The position numbers were made by a program, and so were the translations under genes. 64,000 nucleotides of DNA from positions 1 to 64,000 of the forward strand of contig JAEWLW010000085.1 of NCBI GenBank assembly GCA_023457355.1, in the 5' to 3' direction. The notes beneath the pieces are model-generated. The model was given only the letters and a program-made list of their open reading frames with translations, was not told the DNA's origin and ran no database searches. This DNA is from Bacillota bacterium. Lineage in GTDB: Bacteria; Bacillota; Clostridia; Oscillospirales; Ruminococcaceae. This document shows, piece by piece, positions 1 to 8,398 of this stretch (positions are counted from its first letter, which is position 1; each line of letters starts with the position of its first letter).

Positions 1-17
1 ACAATTTTTTCAGACAT
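1..17 (-). CDS. IS256-family transposase, first codons only (partial)
   Basis: A minus-strand ATG at 17-15 opens a frame reading MSEKI before the window ends. IS256/mutator-type transposases of clostridia commonly begin MSEKLVQLNEE, and the second copy in this window (start 59402) reads exactly that. A ribosome binding site, GAAAGGAGAC on the minus strand, lies about 8 bases upstream of the ATG. Only the extreme N-terminus is visible, so activity cannot be assessed. Confidence 0.6.
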
Positions 18-122
18 GGTTTGCTGTCTCCTTTCAGAATGGTGTGTGGTAACTTCATTCTATCAGAGATTTGCAAACCTTGTCTTTTTTTGCTTTTTGA
101 ATTTGCGCAATTTATTGTACCT
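1..122 (-). mobile_element. End of an IS256-family insertion sequence (continues left of the window)
   Basis: These bases match 59386-59505 at roughly 90 percent by eye, from the transposase start codon through the untranslated leader to the element tip. The tip reads GGTACAATAAATTGCGCAAA on the minus strand, ending near base 122. The homology between the two copies stops there, which marks the boundary of the element. The rest of the element lies outside the window, so whether it is intact cannot be judged. Confidence 0.75.
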
Positions 123-402
123 TATCAACGTCCGCGCACGTTTTTCCGTCCTTTTTCCCGCCGCCGGCGGAAAAGCGACTACGATAAGAACCCTGCGGGA
201 CTGTATTGGCAAAGAGCGCCTTTTCGATGATATCATTCAGCGCTATCAATACGAAAAAGGTACCAAGCAAATAAGCCCTGCGATGGTCAGAAAACTATTC
301 GAAGTGCTCAATTACACGAAGGAGCAGCTGGCGGAATTGCTGGGGATCAGCCGCACGACACTTTGGCGGCTAGAAAAGGAGGAGCTTGAATGCACACTTT
401 AA
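123..402 (+). pseudogene. C-terminal remnant of a sigma-54-type transcription activator
   Basis: The open frame leading to the stop at 400-402 encodes, in its last 35 residues, a Fis-type helix-turn-helix with the hallmark LLGISRTTLWRLEK that closes many sigma-54-dependent activators of the PrpR/NtrC kind. No AAA+ domain precedes it. Upstream, the frame runs straight into the tip of the IS256-family element at about base 122. I infer that the insertion cut the gene and only the DNA-binding end remains here. What it regulated is unknown; the TRAP operon starting at 920 is the nearest downstream target. Confidence 0.55.
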
Positions 403-655
403 GTTGACGTTTCTCAAAAGCGCTGCACGAGAGAAAAATCCAGCAGATTGGATTACGCAGCGGCTGGTTATTTCCAGCATCCGGCGATATAAATGGCGTT
501 CTGTTTCATAGGCAAAATTATTTTTTTCGCCGGGAAGTTTCCAAAGCATCGTGGCTTTAGCTTATTTTTTGCAGCATTTATAGTGCATAATAAACAAATT
601 ACAAAAATGTGTTTTTTGCGGCCATCATTAAAACCGGATTCAAGAAGAAAAATAG

Positions 656-716
656 TAATTTCATATTATGAATCTATAAACGAAAAATCACAATATAGAT
701 TCATAATATGAAATTA
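656..716. repeat. Perfect 23-base inverted repeat
   Basis: The arm at 656-678 (begins TAATTTCATATTATGAATC) is the exact reverse complement of 694-716, with a 15-base spacer. It is very AT-rich and has no U-tract typical of an intrinsic terminator. It may be a large operator, a cruciform or processing site, or the terminal repeats of a lost mobile element. Confidence 0.9.
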
Positions 717-766
717 TTTGACAGTTAATCGCAAATATGCAAAATAATAGGTAAGGTCTTTCTGAC

Positions 767-782
767 TTTGCTAATTAGCAAA
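767..782. promoter_or_regulatory. 16-base palindrome, candidate operator of TRAP operon 1
   Basis: TTTGCTAATTAGCAAA is a perfect dyad about 140 bases upstream of the dctP start. Its size and position suit a repressor site. The IclR-type regulator encoded at 3928 is the obvious candidate ligand, but that link is inference. Confidence 0.4.
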
Positions 783-919
783 ATTGCACAAATTTAAAAC
801 AAAAATGAAAGGGGTGCGCAAATTCCACTTCTCTGCTTTTGGTGCAGCAATATCCTGTCCAAAAAATGTATTGATTCACTTTAACATCCAAGTATGAACA
901 AGAAATTAGGAGGTTCATC

Positions 920-1996
920 ATGAAAAGAAGCTCTATTCTGGCCGTTCTTCTTGCTTTTGTACTGATATTTTCCCTTGTTGGCTGCGGCGGCAGTTCGGCG
1001 CGCGCCTCCACATCAACCCCCTCGGCACCCTCCGAAAATGCCGAAAGCCCGTCGGTGCCCGCGGAACCCGCCTTCGAAACAACATTGATCAAGTTTGGCA
1101 CGACAAGTGCCGAAGCCACAATGTATGTACAGTATTTTAAAAAGTGGGGCGAAAAAGTGACCAATGCCACGGGTGGAAAGGTTACCATAGAGGTTTATCC
1201 CGGCTCGGTACTTGGCTCTTCCTCCGAAATGCTGCAATCCACACAGCTAGGCGCCCTGGATGTCGTGGTCGTACAGCCTTCAGGCTGTGCTGATCTTGGC
1301 GTAAAAAAGATGAATCTGTTGACGCTGCCTTACTTATTCCGCGACTACAATCAATATTATAACGTGTTGACAGGCGACATCGGCAAAGAGCTTCTGGATG
1401 CCGTCACCGAAGCCAAAGTGGGCCTTGTAGGCTTTGGCTATTACCCCGATGGCGCGCGCCATTATTTTACAACCGAAGCCGGCGGTGCCATCCGCTCGGT
1501 AACGGACATTAAAGGTAAGAAGCTGCGCATTCAATCCTACGCCATCGATCAGGCCACAGCCAATGCGTTGGGGTTCTCGGCCACTTCCGTTTCAATTGCC
1601 GAACTGTATTCCGCGCTGCAAAGCGGTGTGGTAAACGGCGCCGAGCAACCGCTCTCCACACTGGTCAGCAACAAATATTATGAAGTTTCCAAATATGTCA
1701 CGTTGGATGCGCACAGCTACAACATTCCCACGCTGCTTTTCTCTTCAAAATCCTGGGACGGTTATTCGGACCAGCTCAAAAACATTTTAACAGCCGCCTG
1801 GGATGAATGCCTTGTTGAAATGCGTCCGGAGATTGAGGGGTATCAGAACGAGATGATCACCACCCTGAAGGATGCCGGCCTCGAGATCATTGAGCTGAAC
1901 GATCACGACGCATGGGTAAATGCAATGGCGCCGGTTTATGCCGAATACGGTGCGGGAATTGAAGATTTAATCGCCCGTGTGGAAGCCGTAAAATAA
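920..1996 (+). CDS. dctP: TRAP transporter solute-binding lipoprotein (DctP family)
   Basis: This is the extracytoplasmic substrate receptor of a TRAP transporter; it hands a carboxylate to the membrane subunits encoded just downstream. The 358-residue product starts with a lipoprotein signal (residues 1-22, lipobox LVGC with Cys22), then a Ser/Thr/Pro/Ala-rich linker, then the DctP fold. A KLRIQS segment corresponds to the family's conserved arginine that salt-bridges the substrate carboxylate. AGGAGG at 908-913 fixes the ATG. It is the first gene of an operon with dctQ, dctM, an IclR regulator and an RraA-like aldolase. The substrate is unknown; an organic acid feeding an aldolase fits. Confidence 0.93.
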   Translation: MKRSSILAVLLAFVLIFSLVGCGGSSARASTSTPSAPSENAESPSVPAEPAFETTLIKFGTTSAEATMYVQYFKKWGEKVTNATGGKVTIEVYPGSVLGSSSEMLQSTQLGALDVVVVQPSGCADLGVKKMNLLTLPYLFRDYNQYYNVLTGDIGKELLDAVTEAKVGLVGFGYYPDGARHYFTTEAGGAIRSVTDIKGKKLRIQSYAIDQATANALGFSATSVSIAELYSALQSGVVNGAEQPLSTLVSNKYYEVSKYVTLDAHSYNIPTLLFSSKSWDGYSDQLKNILTAAWDECLVEMRPEIEGYQNEMITTLKDAGLEIIELNDHDAWVNAMAPVYAEYGAGIEDLIARVEAVK

Positions 1997-2059
1997 ATTG
2001 TCATCCAGCCTGAGCGCATCGTTTATACAGGCAGATTTAGCCGGGAGGGAGATGATCTG

Positions 2060-2584
2060 TTGTTTGAATCAAAGGGGTATCAAAGACTAATCGGCTTTTT
2101 TGATTGGGTTGAAAAAATAATAAATTTCTTATGCGTCGTTTTAATGACCATGCAGGCAATCGCCATCATTGTCATGGTATTTGGCCGTTACTTCTTTAAC
2201 TATGTGCCTGCCGGCACTGAGCAGTTTGCTTTGTTTTGTCTGGTGTGGTTTGCGATGCTGAGCATAGCGTTGTCGATACGGGACGATAGCCATGTCAAAA
2301 TGGAGCTGGTCGACCTCTGGTTGAAACCGACTCAGGTTGTATGGTTTAAATATCTGGCTGCAGCTTGCACACTGCTGTTCTCTTATGTCCTTATCCGTTA
2401 CGGTTATGCGGTTTGCCAGCTGACTGCACCGGTATTGCTCAACGGCTTTCGTGTACCCAGCAGCTGGCTGTATGCCGCCGCACCGATAAGCGGCGTTTGC
2501 GTTGCGTTGAACACGCTGTGTTACATCATAGAAACAATAGCCAAGCACAAAGCTGCCGGAAAGGAGAAACCTCAAAATGCCTGA
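2060..2584 (+). CDS. dctQ: TRAP transporter small permease (DctQ family)
   Basis: The 174-residue membrane protein has four hydrophobic segments (about residues 17-42, 55-75, 96-116 and 136-156), as expected for DctQ, which pairs with the large permease and the binding protein. The start is taken as TTG at 2060, preceded by GGGAGGGA at 2043-2050; no ATG lies in frame nearby. The 3' end overlaps the start of dctM by 8 bases, suggesting translational coupling. The 63-base gap after dctP holds only a weak dyad. Confidence 0.85.
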   Translation: MFESKGYQRLIGFFDWVEKIINFLCVVLMTMQAIAIIVMVFGRYFFNYVPAGTEQFALFCLVWFAMLSIALSIRDDSHVKMELVDLWLKPTQVVWFKYLAAACTLLFSYVLIRYGYAVCQLTAPVLLNGFRVPSSWLYAAAPISGVCVALNTLCYIIETIAKHKAAGKEKPQNA

Positions 2585-3875
2585 AACCACTGCTGCAATT
2601 TTTATTCTGATCGGTGTATTTTTTGTGCTGCTGGTGTGTCGGGTACCGGTTGCCATCGCAATGGGGGTGGCGTCCATCGCCACCTATGCGTATTTAGGCC
2701 TTCCCTTAAGCCTTGTGGTGCAATATACGGTGGGTGGCGCTAATGTTTTTACCTTTTTAGCCGTGCCGTTCTTTATTCTGGGCGGCGAGTTGATTAATCA
2801 GGGCGGAATTGGGGAAAAGCTGGTGGATTTTGCAAATGCCTGTGTGGGCTGGATACCGGGCGGTGCCGCCCTGGTAAACGTCATGTCCTCGATGTTTTTC
2901 GGCGGAATCTCAGGCTCCGCCCCGGCCGACATCGCCTCCATAGGGCCGTTTGAAATCAAGATCATGGAATCTCAGGGCTTTGACCGGGATTTTTCAACCG
3001 GCCTTACGATGGCCAGCGCGGTGCAGGGGATGCTCATTCCGCCCAGCCACAATCTGGTCATTTATGCCTGCGCCGCAGGCAGCGTTTCAATAGCGGCGCT
3101 GTTCATGGCGGGGCTGCCTGCGGGAATTTTTCTGGGTATCGTTTTAATGGTCTACAGCGTTTACTATGCTATCCGTAAAAAAATTCGCGCCGCCGGCCGT
3201 TTTAATTTAAAAGAAGTCATTAAAACCGGCATTTCCGCTTTTTTTGGCATGATGACCATCGTGATTATTTTTGCCGGCGTTGTGGGCGGCATTATGACTG
3301 CGACTGAATCGGCGGCCATTGCGGCACTTTGGGCATTTTTATGCGCATGGCTGATTTATCGGGGCATTAAGCTGAAGGATTATTACAAAATCGCTACCTC
3401 CGCCGTCAAAATGCTCTCCATGATTTTAATCCTGATGGCGGTGGCCAATGCTTTCGGCTGGGTCGTTGCCTATCTGCGCATCCCAAACCTGGTGGCCAAC
3501 GCCATTCTGAGCATCACCAGCAATCGTTATCTGATCCTGCTGATTATTATTGCCATCACACTGGCGCTGGGCTGCATCATGTCCATCAGCTCGCTCATTT
3601 TGATTCTGACCCCTATTTTGGTGCCCATCCTCACCGCTTTAAATGTCAGCCTGGTGCATTTTGGCATTGTGTTCATCCTGTGCATGGGCATCGGTTTGCT
3701 GACGCCGCCGGTGGGCGCAGCATTATACGTGGGGGCGGCTGTGTCGGGGCTTTCCATTGGACGCACGGCCAAGGCACTGACACCGTTTTATATTTGCCTG
3801 ACAGCCGCGCTTTTGCTGCTCACTTATATTCCTACGCTGTCTATGTGGCTGCCGAACCTTCTGGGACTGACGTAA
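2577..3875 (+). CDS. dctM: TRAP transporter large permease (DctM family)
   Basis: The 432-residue polytopic membrane protein is the ion-coupled transport subunit of the TRAP system. Family landmarks include the N-terminal VPVAIAMG segment, GSAPADIASIG near residue 120, PPSHNLVIY, ATESAAIAALWAF and a C-terminal LLTPPVGAALYVGAAV. The length matches the family norm of about 425. It overlaps dctQ by 8 bases and is followed after 52 bases by the IclR gene on the same strand. Confidence 0.95.
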   Translation: MPETTAAIFILIGVFFVLLVCRVPVAIAMGVASIATYAYLGLPLSLVVQYTVGGANVFTFLAVPFFILGGELINQGGIGEKLVDFANACVGWIPGGAALVNVMSSMFFGGISGSAPADIASIGPFEIKIMESQGFDRDFSTGLTMASAVQGMLIPPSHNLVIYACAAGSVSIAALFMAGLPAGIFLGIVLMVYSVYYAIRKKIRAAGRFNLKEVIKTGISAFFGMMTIVIIFAGVVGGIMTATESAAIAALWAFLCAWLIYRGIKLKDYYKIATSAVKMLSMILILMAVANAFGWVVAYLRIPNLVANAILSITSNRYLILLIIIAITLALGCIMSISSLILILTPILVPILTALNVSLVHFGIVFILCMGIGLLTPPVGAALYVGAAVSGLSIGRTAKALTPFYICLTAALLLLTYIPTLSMWLPNLLGLT

Positions 3876-3927
3876 AAAAATGCCCGCGGCAGTCTGCCTG
3901 ACGAACTGACCATAAGAGAGGAATGCC

Positions 3928-4701
3928 ATGATAAAATCGGTAAAAAAAGCGACGGACATCTTAACCATTATCGGCGGTTGCAGAGACGGGGTCTCGTTAG
4001 AGACCATCTCAAGGGAAACAAACACCTGCAAGAGCACCTGCGTACATATTCTTCAAACGCTGTGTGCGGCGGGGTTTGTCACCCACATATCCCGCCGGGG
4101 CGGTTATCAGCTGGGGCCCTTTGTCTATTACCTCACTCAAAACAGACGGTTTCGTCAGGATCTTATTCAGCTATGCAACCCGGTGATGGCCTGGCTGAAC
4201 AAACGCACCGACGAGACGGTGCTGCTTTCAATCCTGTATGAGGAATACAAGTTGATCATCCACCGCATTGAGGGAAAACACAAGCTTTCAAATTCGGATA
4301 ATCAGATGATCAAAGGGATTGTCTACCCCACAGCAACCGGCCGCATGCTGCTGGCTCACATGAGTGAGCAGGAGCTTCAAAAACTGTTCAGCAAGCTTGG
4401 GCTGCCCCGCGAACAGGATTGGCGGGATATTCACAGTTATGCCGACATGAAGCAAGCGCTGGCCAAAATAAGGGCGGAGGGTTACGTTCGGGTCACCGAG
4501 GATTCCACCGTGGTGGGTTACGCTTGCGAACTGCACAATCCGCAAGGAACTGTCGGCGCACTGGGTATGGCCGTTTCGGTAGAAGGCAGCCGGGAAAACA
4601 ATGAAGAAATTATTAAAAGCCTGAAAATTGCGGCCCGAGAAATTAACCGACGGCTGGATTTTGACGACTTTAACCGAGAACACGAGATGGCATCTAACTG
4701 A
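3928..4701 (+). CDS. IclR-family transcriptional regulator
   Basis: The 257-residue protein has an N-terminal winged helix (residues 1-65, with the ISRETNTCKSTCVHILQTL recognition region) and a C-terminal IclR effector domain (about 80-250) containing YPTATGRMLLAHM and GYACELHNPQGTVGALGMAVSV. IclR proteins usually control catabolic genes next to them and sense a pathway intermediate. It has a ribosome binding site (AGAGG, 3915-3919) and sits inside the TRAP 1 operon, between dctM and the aldolase gene. That position suggests autoregulation, possibly through the palindrome at 767. Confidence 0.92.
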   Translation: MIKSVKKATDILTIIGGCRDGVSLETISRETNTCKSTCVHILQTLCAAGFVTHISRRGGYQLGPFVYYLTQNRRFRQDLIQLCNPVMAWLNKRTDETVLLSILYEEYKLIIHRIEGKHKLSNSDNQMIKGIVYPTATGRMLLAHMSEQELQKLFSKLGLPREQDWRDIHSYADMKQALAKIRAEGYVRVTEDSTVVGYACELHNPQGTVGALGMAVSVEGSRENNEEIIKSLKIAAREINRRLDFDDFNREHEMASN

Positions 4702-4715
4702 AAGGATTGAACCGG

Positions 4716-5648
4716 ATGATATTTTATTCCCCTGAGGAGATAATTGCACTGACCCCCGATTGGAAGGGCGAACGTTTTAAAGACGGCCGCCCCAAAGTGC
4801 CCGACTATTATCTTGACGCACTGTACGCGATGACTTTAGAGGAATTATGGAAGCCTATTTTTGTAAAAGGCTATGAAAATCAGTTTATTGCGATGAAGTC
4901 GCTGCACCCGGAGTTTAAAGAGGACGGGAACGTCAACCGCAAACTGGTCGGCCGGGCGATAACCGCAATGTATGCACCAAAACGGCCTGACTATGACGCG
5001 CTATCTTTTGAAGCGGCACGGGAAAACGGCTTGACCGGCACGCCGAACCAATGGGTAATCGACAGCTTGGGCGAGCGGGATGTCGTCGTTATCGATATGT
5101 ACGACAAAATCTATAAGGGCACTTTTTTAGGCGGTAATCTCGCAACGGCGGTTAAACAAAAAACCGGTACCGGCGGTGCGGTGATCTGGGGCGGCATCCG
5201 CGATATTGAACAAATGAAAAGGGTGCCGGATATTCAGGTCTATTACCGCGGGATTGACCCCACGCCCATCCGTGATTTCTCCATGCTGGGCATGAACTGC
5301 CCGGTGCGCCTGGCAGACGGTGCCGATGCCGCCATCTGCCTGCCGGGCGATGTGGTTTACGGTTGCAGCGGCGGCGTTCTGTTTATTCCGCCGCACCTCG
5401 TAGAGGAAGTGGTGGACGGCGGTGCAAAAACACAAATCAAAGACCTGTTCGGCTTCGAAATGATTACGCTTAACAAATTCACCACCGCACAGATTGACAA
5501 AAACACCTGGAGCGAGCCCATGTTGGATCTGCTGATGGAATTTATACGCACCGATTCGCGTGGCGAGCCGTTCAGAAACCTTAATTGGAGCCGCGAATAT
5601 GAGCTGGCCCGAAACGGCGACCCGAACGATACACAATCCGCTTTGTAA
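4716..5648 (+). CDS. RraA-like / HMG-CHA aldolase family protein
   Basis: The core (about residues 75-235) belongs to the RraA fold used by 4-hydroxy-4-methyl-2-oxoglutarate / 4-carboxy-4-hydroxy-2-oxoadipate aldolases and by many uncharacterised catabolic proteins. Visible motifs are GGNLATAVKQKTGTGGAV and WGGIRD, which form the oxyanion and metal-binding loop, and a GDVVYG segment. At 310 residues it is longer than minimal RraA proteins (about 160), with extra N- and C-terminal regions. AAAGGA (4701-4706) favours ATG 4716 over the in-frame TTG at 4707. I infer that it cleaves or decarboxylates the oxo-acid imported by TRAP 1. RNase E inhibition is unlikely. Confidence 0.8.
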   Translation: MIFYSPEEIIALTPDWKGERFKDGRPKVPDYYLDALYAMTLEELWKPIFVKGYENQFIAMKSLHPEFKEDGNVNRKLVGRAITAMYAPKRPDYDALSFEAARENGLTGTPNQWVIDSLGERDVVVIDMYDKIYKGTFLGGNLATAVKQKTGTGGAVIWGGIRDIEQMKRVPDIQVYYRGIDPTPIRDFSMLGMNCPVRLADGADAAICLPGDVVYGCSGGVLFIPPHLVEEVVDGGAKTQIKDLFGFEMITLNKFTTAQIDKNTWSEPMLDLLMEFIRTDSRGEPFRNLNWSREYELARNGDPNDTQSAL

Positions 5649-5692
5649 TACCTGGGCAGGCAGTGCAATCTCAAGACTGACTTGAGCCTTTT

Positions 5693-5738
5693 GCAAATAC
5701 CCTTGATGCAGTACACCAACTGCATCAAGGGTATTTGC
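5693..5738 (+). terminator. Strong hairpin closing the TRAP 1 operon
   Basis: Perfect 20-base arms (5693-5712, GCAAATACCCTTGATGCAGT, and 5719-5738) enclose a 6-base loop, 45 bases after the aldolase stop. There is no clear U-tract, so it may act as an mRNA-stabilising 3' hairpin or a bidirectional terminator. Confidence 0.7.
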
Positions 5739-5949
5739 TATGCTAAGGAATTCTACTACCATCTGCGGAGCGACACGCAGACTGGGCGCCATTATTCCAC
5801 CCAGGATCATTTATAGTGTTTGGTCTTGCTACGGACGCTTCTATCGACAGTCTGTTTATCGCAGGCACCTTTTCTGACAGATTAAGCGCCTGTTTGCCTG
5901 TATGGTTATGCTGTTTTTTGATCGCATTTGGCACGGGGGAAGATAGGAC

Positions 5950-6200
5950 GAAGGGCAGCCATAGGTATTATCCCTGAAATTCAATAATATCGCTATGGTG
6001 CTTGCCGAAGAAAGCCCCTGGCTATAATCCAAATGCGCATAGATGCTTACCGTCATACCAAAGTCGTATCCCAGCCAGTCCCAGATGGCTTTCATGTTCG
6101 CACCGTTTGCTAAAAGCAAATCGGCACAGCTATGCCGCAGGTTATGAACTTTATCTTGTGCGTTCATAAGCCCAAAAAACGCACGCTCGTCCGCAAAAGT
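5950..6200 (-). pseudogene. Tyrosine recombinase (phage integrase), C-terminal fragment
   Basis: Reading leftwards from about 6167, the frame encodes VHNLRHSCADLLLANG, then MKAIWDWLGY, then SIYAHLDYSQ. These correspond to the HxLRHS box, the WLGH box (here with Y) and the nucleophilic tyrosine of clostridial tyrosine recombinases. The N-terminal domains and the first catalytic arginine are missing. Homology fades after about 5960, where the frame continues as unrelated residues. It is a non-functional remnant of a prophage or integrative element. Confidence 0.7.
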
Positions 6201-6253
6201 TTTTGGATGTTTACACCCGTAAAATCGTCAGCTACGCCTACACCGGTTATTGA

Positions 6254-6279
6254 ATTTTACATCTATTGGGATGTAAAAT
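6254..6279. repeat. Small hairpin (10-base arms)
   Basis: ATTTTACATC (6254-6263) pairs with GATGTAAAAT (6270-6279) around a 6-base loop. It lies just beyond the terminator-like hairpin of TTT operon 1. Confidence 0.5.
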
Positions 6280-6284
6280 AGAAG

Positions 6285-6327
6285 TCAGAGGCGCGTTGCA
6301 AAAGAAAAATTTGCAACGCGCCTCTGA
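6285..6327 (-). terminator. Hairpin terminator of TTT operon 1
   Basis: Perfect 18-base arms TCAGAGGCGCGTTGCAAA (6285-6302) and 6310-6327 enclose a 7-base loop, 45 bases beyond the tctA stop at 6372. On the minus strand the stem is followed by a moderately T-rich run, compatible with an intrinsic terminator. Confidence 0.75.
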
Positions 6328-6371
6328 AAGAGAATAGGAAGGAAATTAGAATGAAAAGTGAGGTTATCAAA

Positions 6372-7910
6372 TCAATTAAGATCTTCTGCTTCGTTTGCAG
6401 CAGTTGATACCTTGCCCTTCTTTTTATCGATCACCAGTTTGATTATGGGTGAGAGCACAGCTATCAGTATCAGCAGAAGAAGGATGTCACACACAGGACG
6501 ACTAAGATAATACATGAAGATATTTTTGCCCTTTGACTGCAAAATTGCGTTCAGGAATCCGCTTTCTGCTGTGGATTCCAACAGCAGGCCCAATATTGCC
6601 GGAGCGGCAGGCATTTGGAATTTCCTCATGAAATATCCCGTCAGGCCAAAAATCAGCATGATATAGATATCTGTGATAGCGCCATTGATGGCAAATGCGC
6701 CAATGGCGGAAAGCACAACAATCAGTGGTGAAAGAACCGAAACCGGAATATTCGCAACCTTCACGATATACTTGCCAACCAGCATACCGATTAACCCCAT
6801 AAGAATGTTGGCCAAGATAAAGCCGACGATAATGGTATAAGTAATATTGGCGTTTTTTGTAAACATCTGTGTCCCGGGCACTAAGCCATGAACCAGAAAA
6901 CCGCCAAGTAAAACAGAAGCTACCGCACTGCCGGGGATGCCAAGCGTTATCAGCGGGATGACACTGCCGCCGGTAACTGCATTATTGGCGGTTTCGGAAG
7001 CACAAATCGCTTCCAACGAGCCTTGACCGAATTCCTCAGGATGTTTTGATGCCTTTTTTGCTTCGCTGTAAGAAAGCCATGCGCCGATATCGCCGCCAGC
7101 GCCTGGCAGAATACCAACTGCAATGCCAATAATTGCAGAGCGGATGAAATTGGGAATTAAACGGACGATTTCTGAGAAAGTGGGAAGGAATTTTCCTGAC
7201 AGCTCACGATCTGTTCCTTCTACTTTTTTGTTGCTGATAATATCATGATATTTTTCAGCCTGAATCATAACTTGAGAAATGGAGAAAAGGCCAATCATTG
7301 CAGGTACCAGAGGAATGCCAGCTGACAACGCATCCAGTTTAAAGGTAAAACGCAACTGACCTGTCATAGAGTCCATGCCAATTGTTCCAAGGAACAGACC
7401 GAAAGCACCCATTAAAAAGCCCTTGAGCATGGAACCACTGGAAAGGCCGCCAATGACTGTCAGACCAAACACAGCAATCAAAAAATACTCCGCCGAGCTG
7501 AACATCAACGAAACCTTGGCCAATAAAGGAGCTATTGTAAGCAATGCAATACCGCTGATAGCACCACCGATCATCGACGCGACCGTCGTCATGCCAATCG
7601 CCTCAAGGCCACGACCCTTTTTTGTAAGCGCATACCCATCAGCAGCAGTCGCAGCTGATGCAGGTGTTCCAGGGGTATGAATCAGAATGGCAGAGATAGA
7701 GCCACCGTAAAAAGCTGAGGTGTATATCGCCATCAGCATGATAAAACCAGCAGAAGGGTCCATTGCATAGGTAACGGGAATAAGCAGCGAAACTGCCATC
7801 GTTGCGTTAAGTCCAGGCAATGCGCCTATGACCATTCCGCCGGTAACGCCGACCAGCATTGCTATCAGCGCTTCAACACTGAACAGTCTGCTAAAAATTT
7901 CAACCCACAT
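6372..7910 (-). CDS. tctA: Tripartite tricarboxylate transporter large permease (TctA family)
   Basis: The 512-residue polytopic membrane protein is the transport subunit of a TTT system, a binding-protein-dependent secondary carrier for carboxylates. The N-terminal repeat has GALPGLNATMAVSLLIPVT, then YGGSISAILIHTPGTPA and ADGYALTKKGRG; the second repeat has GILPGAGGDIGAWLSY and LITLGIPGSAVASVLLGG. These are the two PGxG signature loops of TctA. It is the last gene of the operon, 12 bases after tctB, and is followed by the 6285-6327 terminator. Confidence 0.95.
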   Translation of the reverse strand: MWVEIFSRLFSVEALIAMLVGVTGGMVIGALPGLNATMAVSLLIPVTYAMDPSAGFIMLMAIYTSAFYGGSISAILIHTPGTPASAATAADGYALTKKGRGLEAIGMTTVASMIGGAISGIALLTIAPLLAKVSLMFSSAEYFLIAVFGLTVIGGLSSGSMLKGFLMGAFGLFLGTIGMDSMTGQLRFTFKLDALSAGIPLVPAMIGLFSISQVMIQAEKYHDIISNKKVEGTDRELSGKFLPTFSEIVRLIPNFIRSAIIGIAVGILPGAGGDIGAWLSYSEAKKASKHPEEFGQGSLEAICASETANNAVTGGSVIPLITLGIPGSAVASVLLGGFLVHGLVPGTQMFTKNANITYTIIVGFILANILMGLIGMLVGKYIVKVANIPVSVLSPLIVVLSAIGAFAINGAITDIYIMLIFGLTGYFMRKFQMPAAPAILGLLLESTAESGFLNAILQSKGKNIFMYYLSRPVCDILLLLILIAVLSPIIKLVIDKKKGKVSTAANEAEDLN

Positions 7911-7922
7911 ATTACGCCTCCT

Positions 7923-8369
7923 TTACGGTAACCGTAGTTTCAGAACAAGGGTGAACAGCGTATAAATGAATGCAATGGTAAATACCGTGCAACAGCCAAT
8001 CAGCAATTTGTTCCGATTTCGATAAAACAGCATGAGCGCAGGGATAAAAATTAAGGTGGAAGTAATAAACCCAATATGTTGCAGAGCGATAACATAAAGT
8101 GTGATCATGCAAAAAACCAGCAACGGAATCTTAATCTCATCCCAATGTACTTGTGCCGTAGCCTCTGAAGCATTTCTGACGTTCAATTTTGTCTTGAACC
8201 CCCCTTGAATCAGGCATCCGACCGATAGAAGCACCATAACGCCAACGATGATTTTTGGGAACCTTGAAGCTGCAGCGCGCATGTTGGTTGCAGCATAGAA
8301 AAAATAGCTGCTGAAAATCAGCATAAAAGCGCCTGCATAGACGTCCTTATCAATTTGTTTGATTTTCAA
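7923..8369 (-). CDS. tctB: Tripartite tricarboxylate transporter small permease (TctB family)
   Basis: About 148 residues with four membrane segments, typical of TctB. The start is taken as TTG 8369 (LKIKQIDKDVY...) because AAGGTG lies just upstream and because an 11-base-arm hairpin occupies 8399-8426. A longer in-frame start at 8429 would place that hairpin inside the gene. The sequence is weakly conserved, as usual for TctB; identification rests on size, hydrophobic profile and its place between tctC and tctA. Confidence 0.85.
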   Translation of the reverse strand: MKIKQIDKDVYAGAFMLIFSSYFFYAATNMRAAASRFPKIIVGVMVLLSVGCLIQGGFKTKLNVRNASEATAQVHWDEIKIPLLVFCMITLYVIALQHIGFITSTLIFIPALMLFYRNRNKLLIGCCTVFTIAFIYTLFTLVLKLRLP

Positions 8370-8398
8370 ATAGTTCACACCTTTCTTTACTGTGAAAA

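Larger units (their letters stand above)
403..919. other. AT-rich intergenic region upstream of TRAP operon 1
   Basis: About 517 bases without a convincing gene. It holds a perfect 23-base inverted repeat (656-716) and a 16-base palindrome (767-782), both listed separately. It ends in a strong ribosome binding site (AGGAGG, 908-913) for the gene at 920. A 72-codon open frame at 493-711 has no recognisable product and runs through the inverted repeat, so I do not call it a gene. Confidence 0.6.
5739..6371. other. Gene-poor stretch with recombinase relic and two hairpins
   Basis: About 630 bases between two convergent operons. The only coding trace is a decayed tyrosine recombinase on the minus strand. 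Next to it are a 10-base-arm hairpin (6254-6279) and an 18-base-arm hairpin (6285-6327). It looks like the scar of an integrated element. Confidence 0.6.

Noticed and set aside
4707..5648. The RraA-like gene as a regulator of RNase E
   Set aside because: The protein is about twice the size of RraA and sits in a carboxylate catabolic operon of a Gram-positive organism; the aldolase branch of the family fits better.
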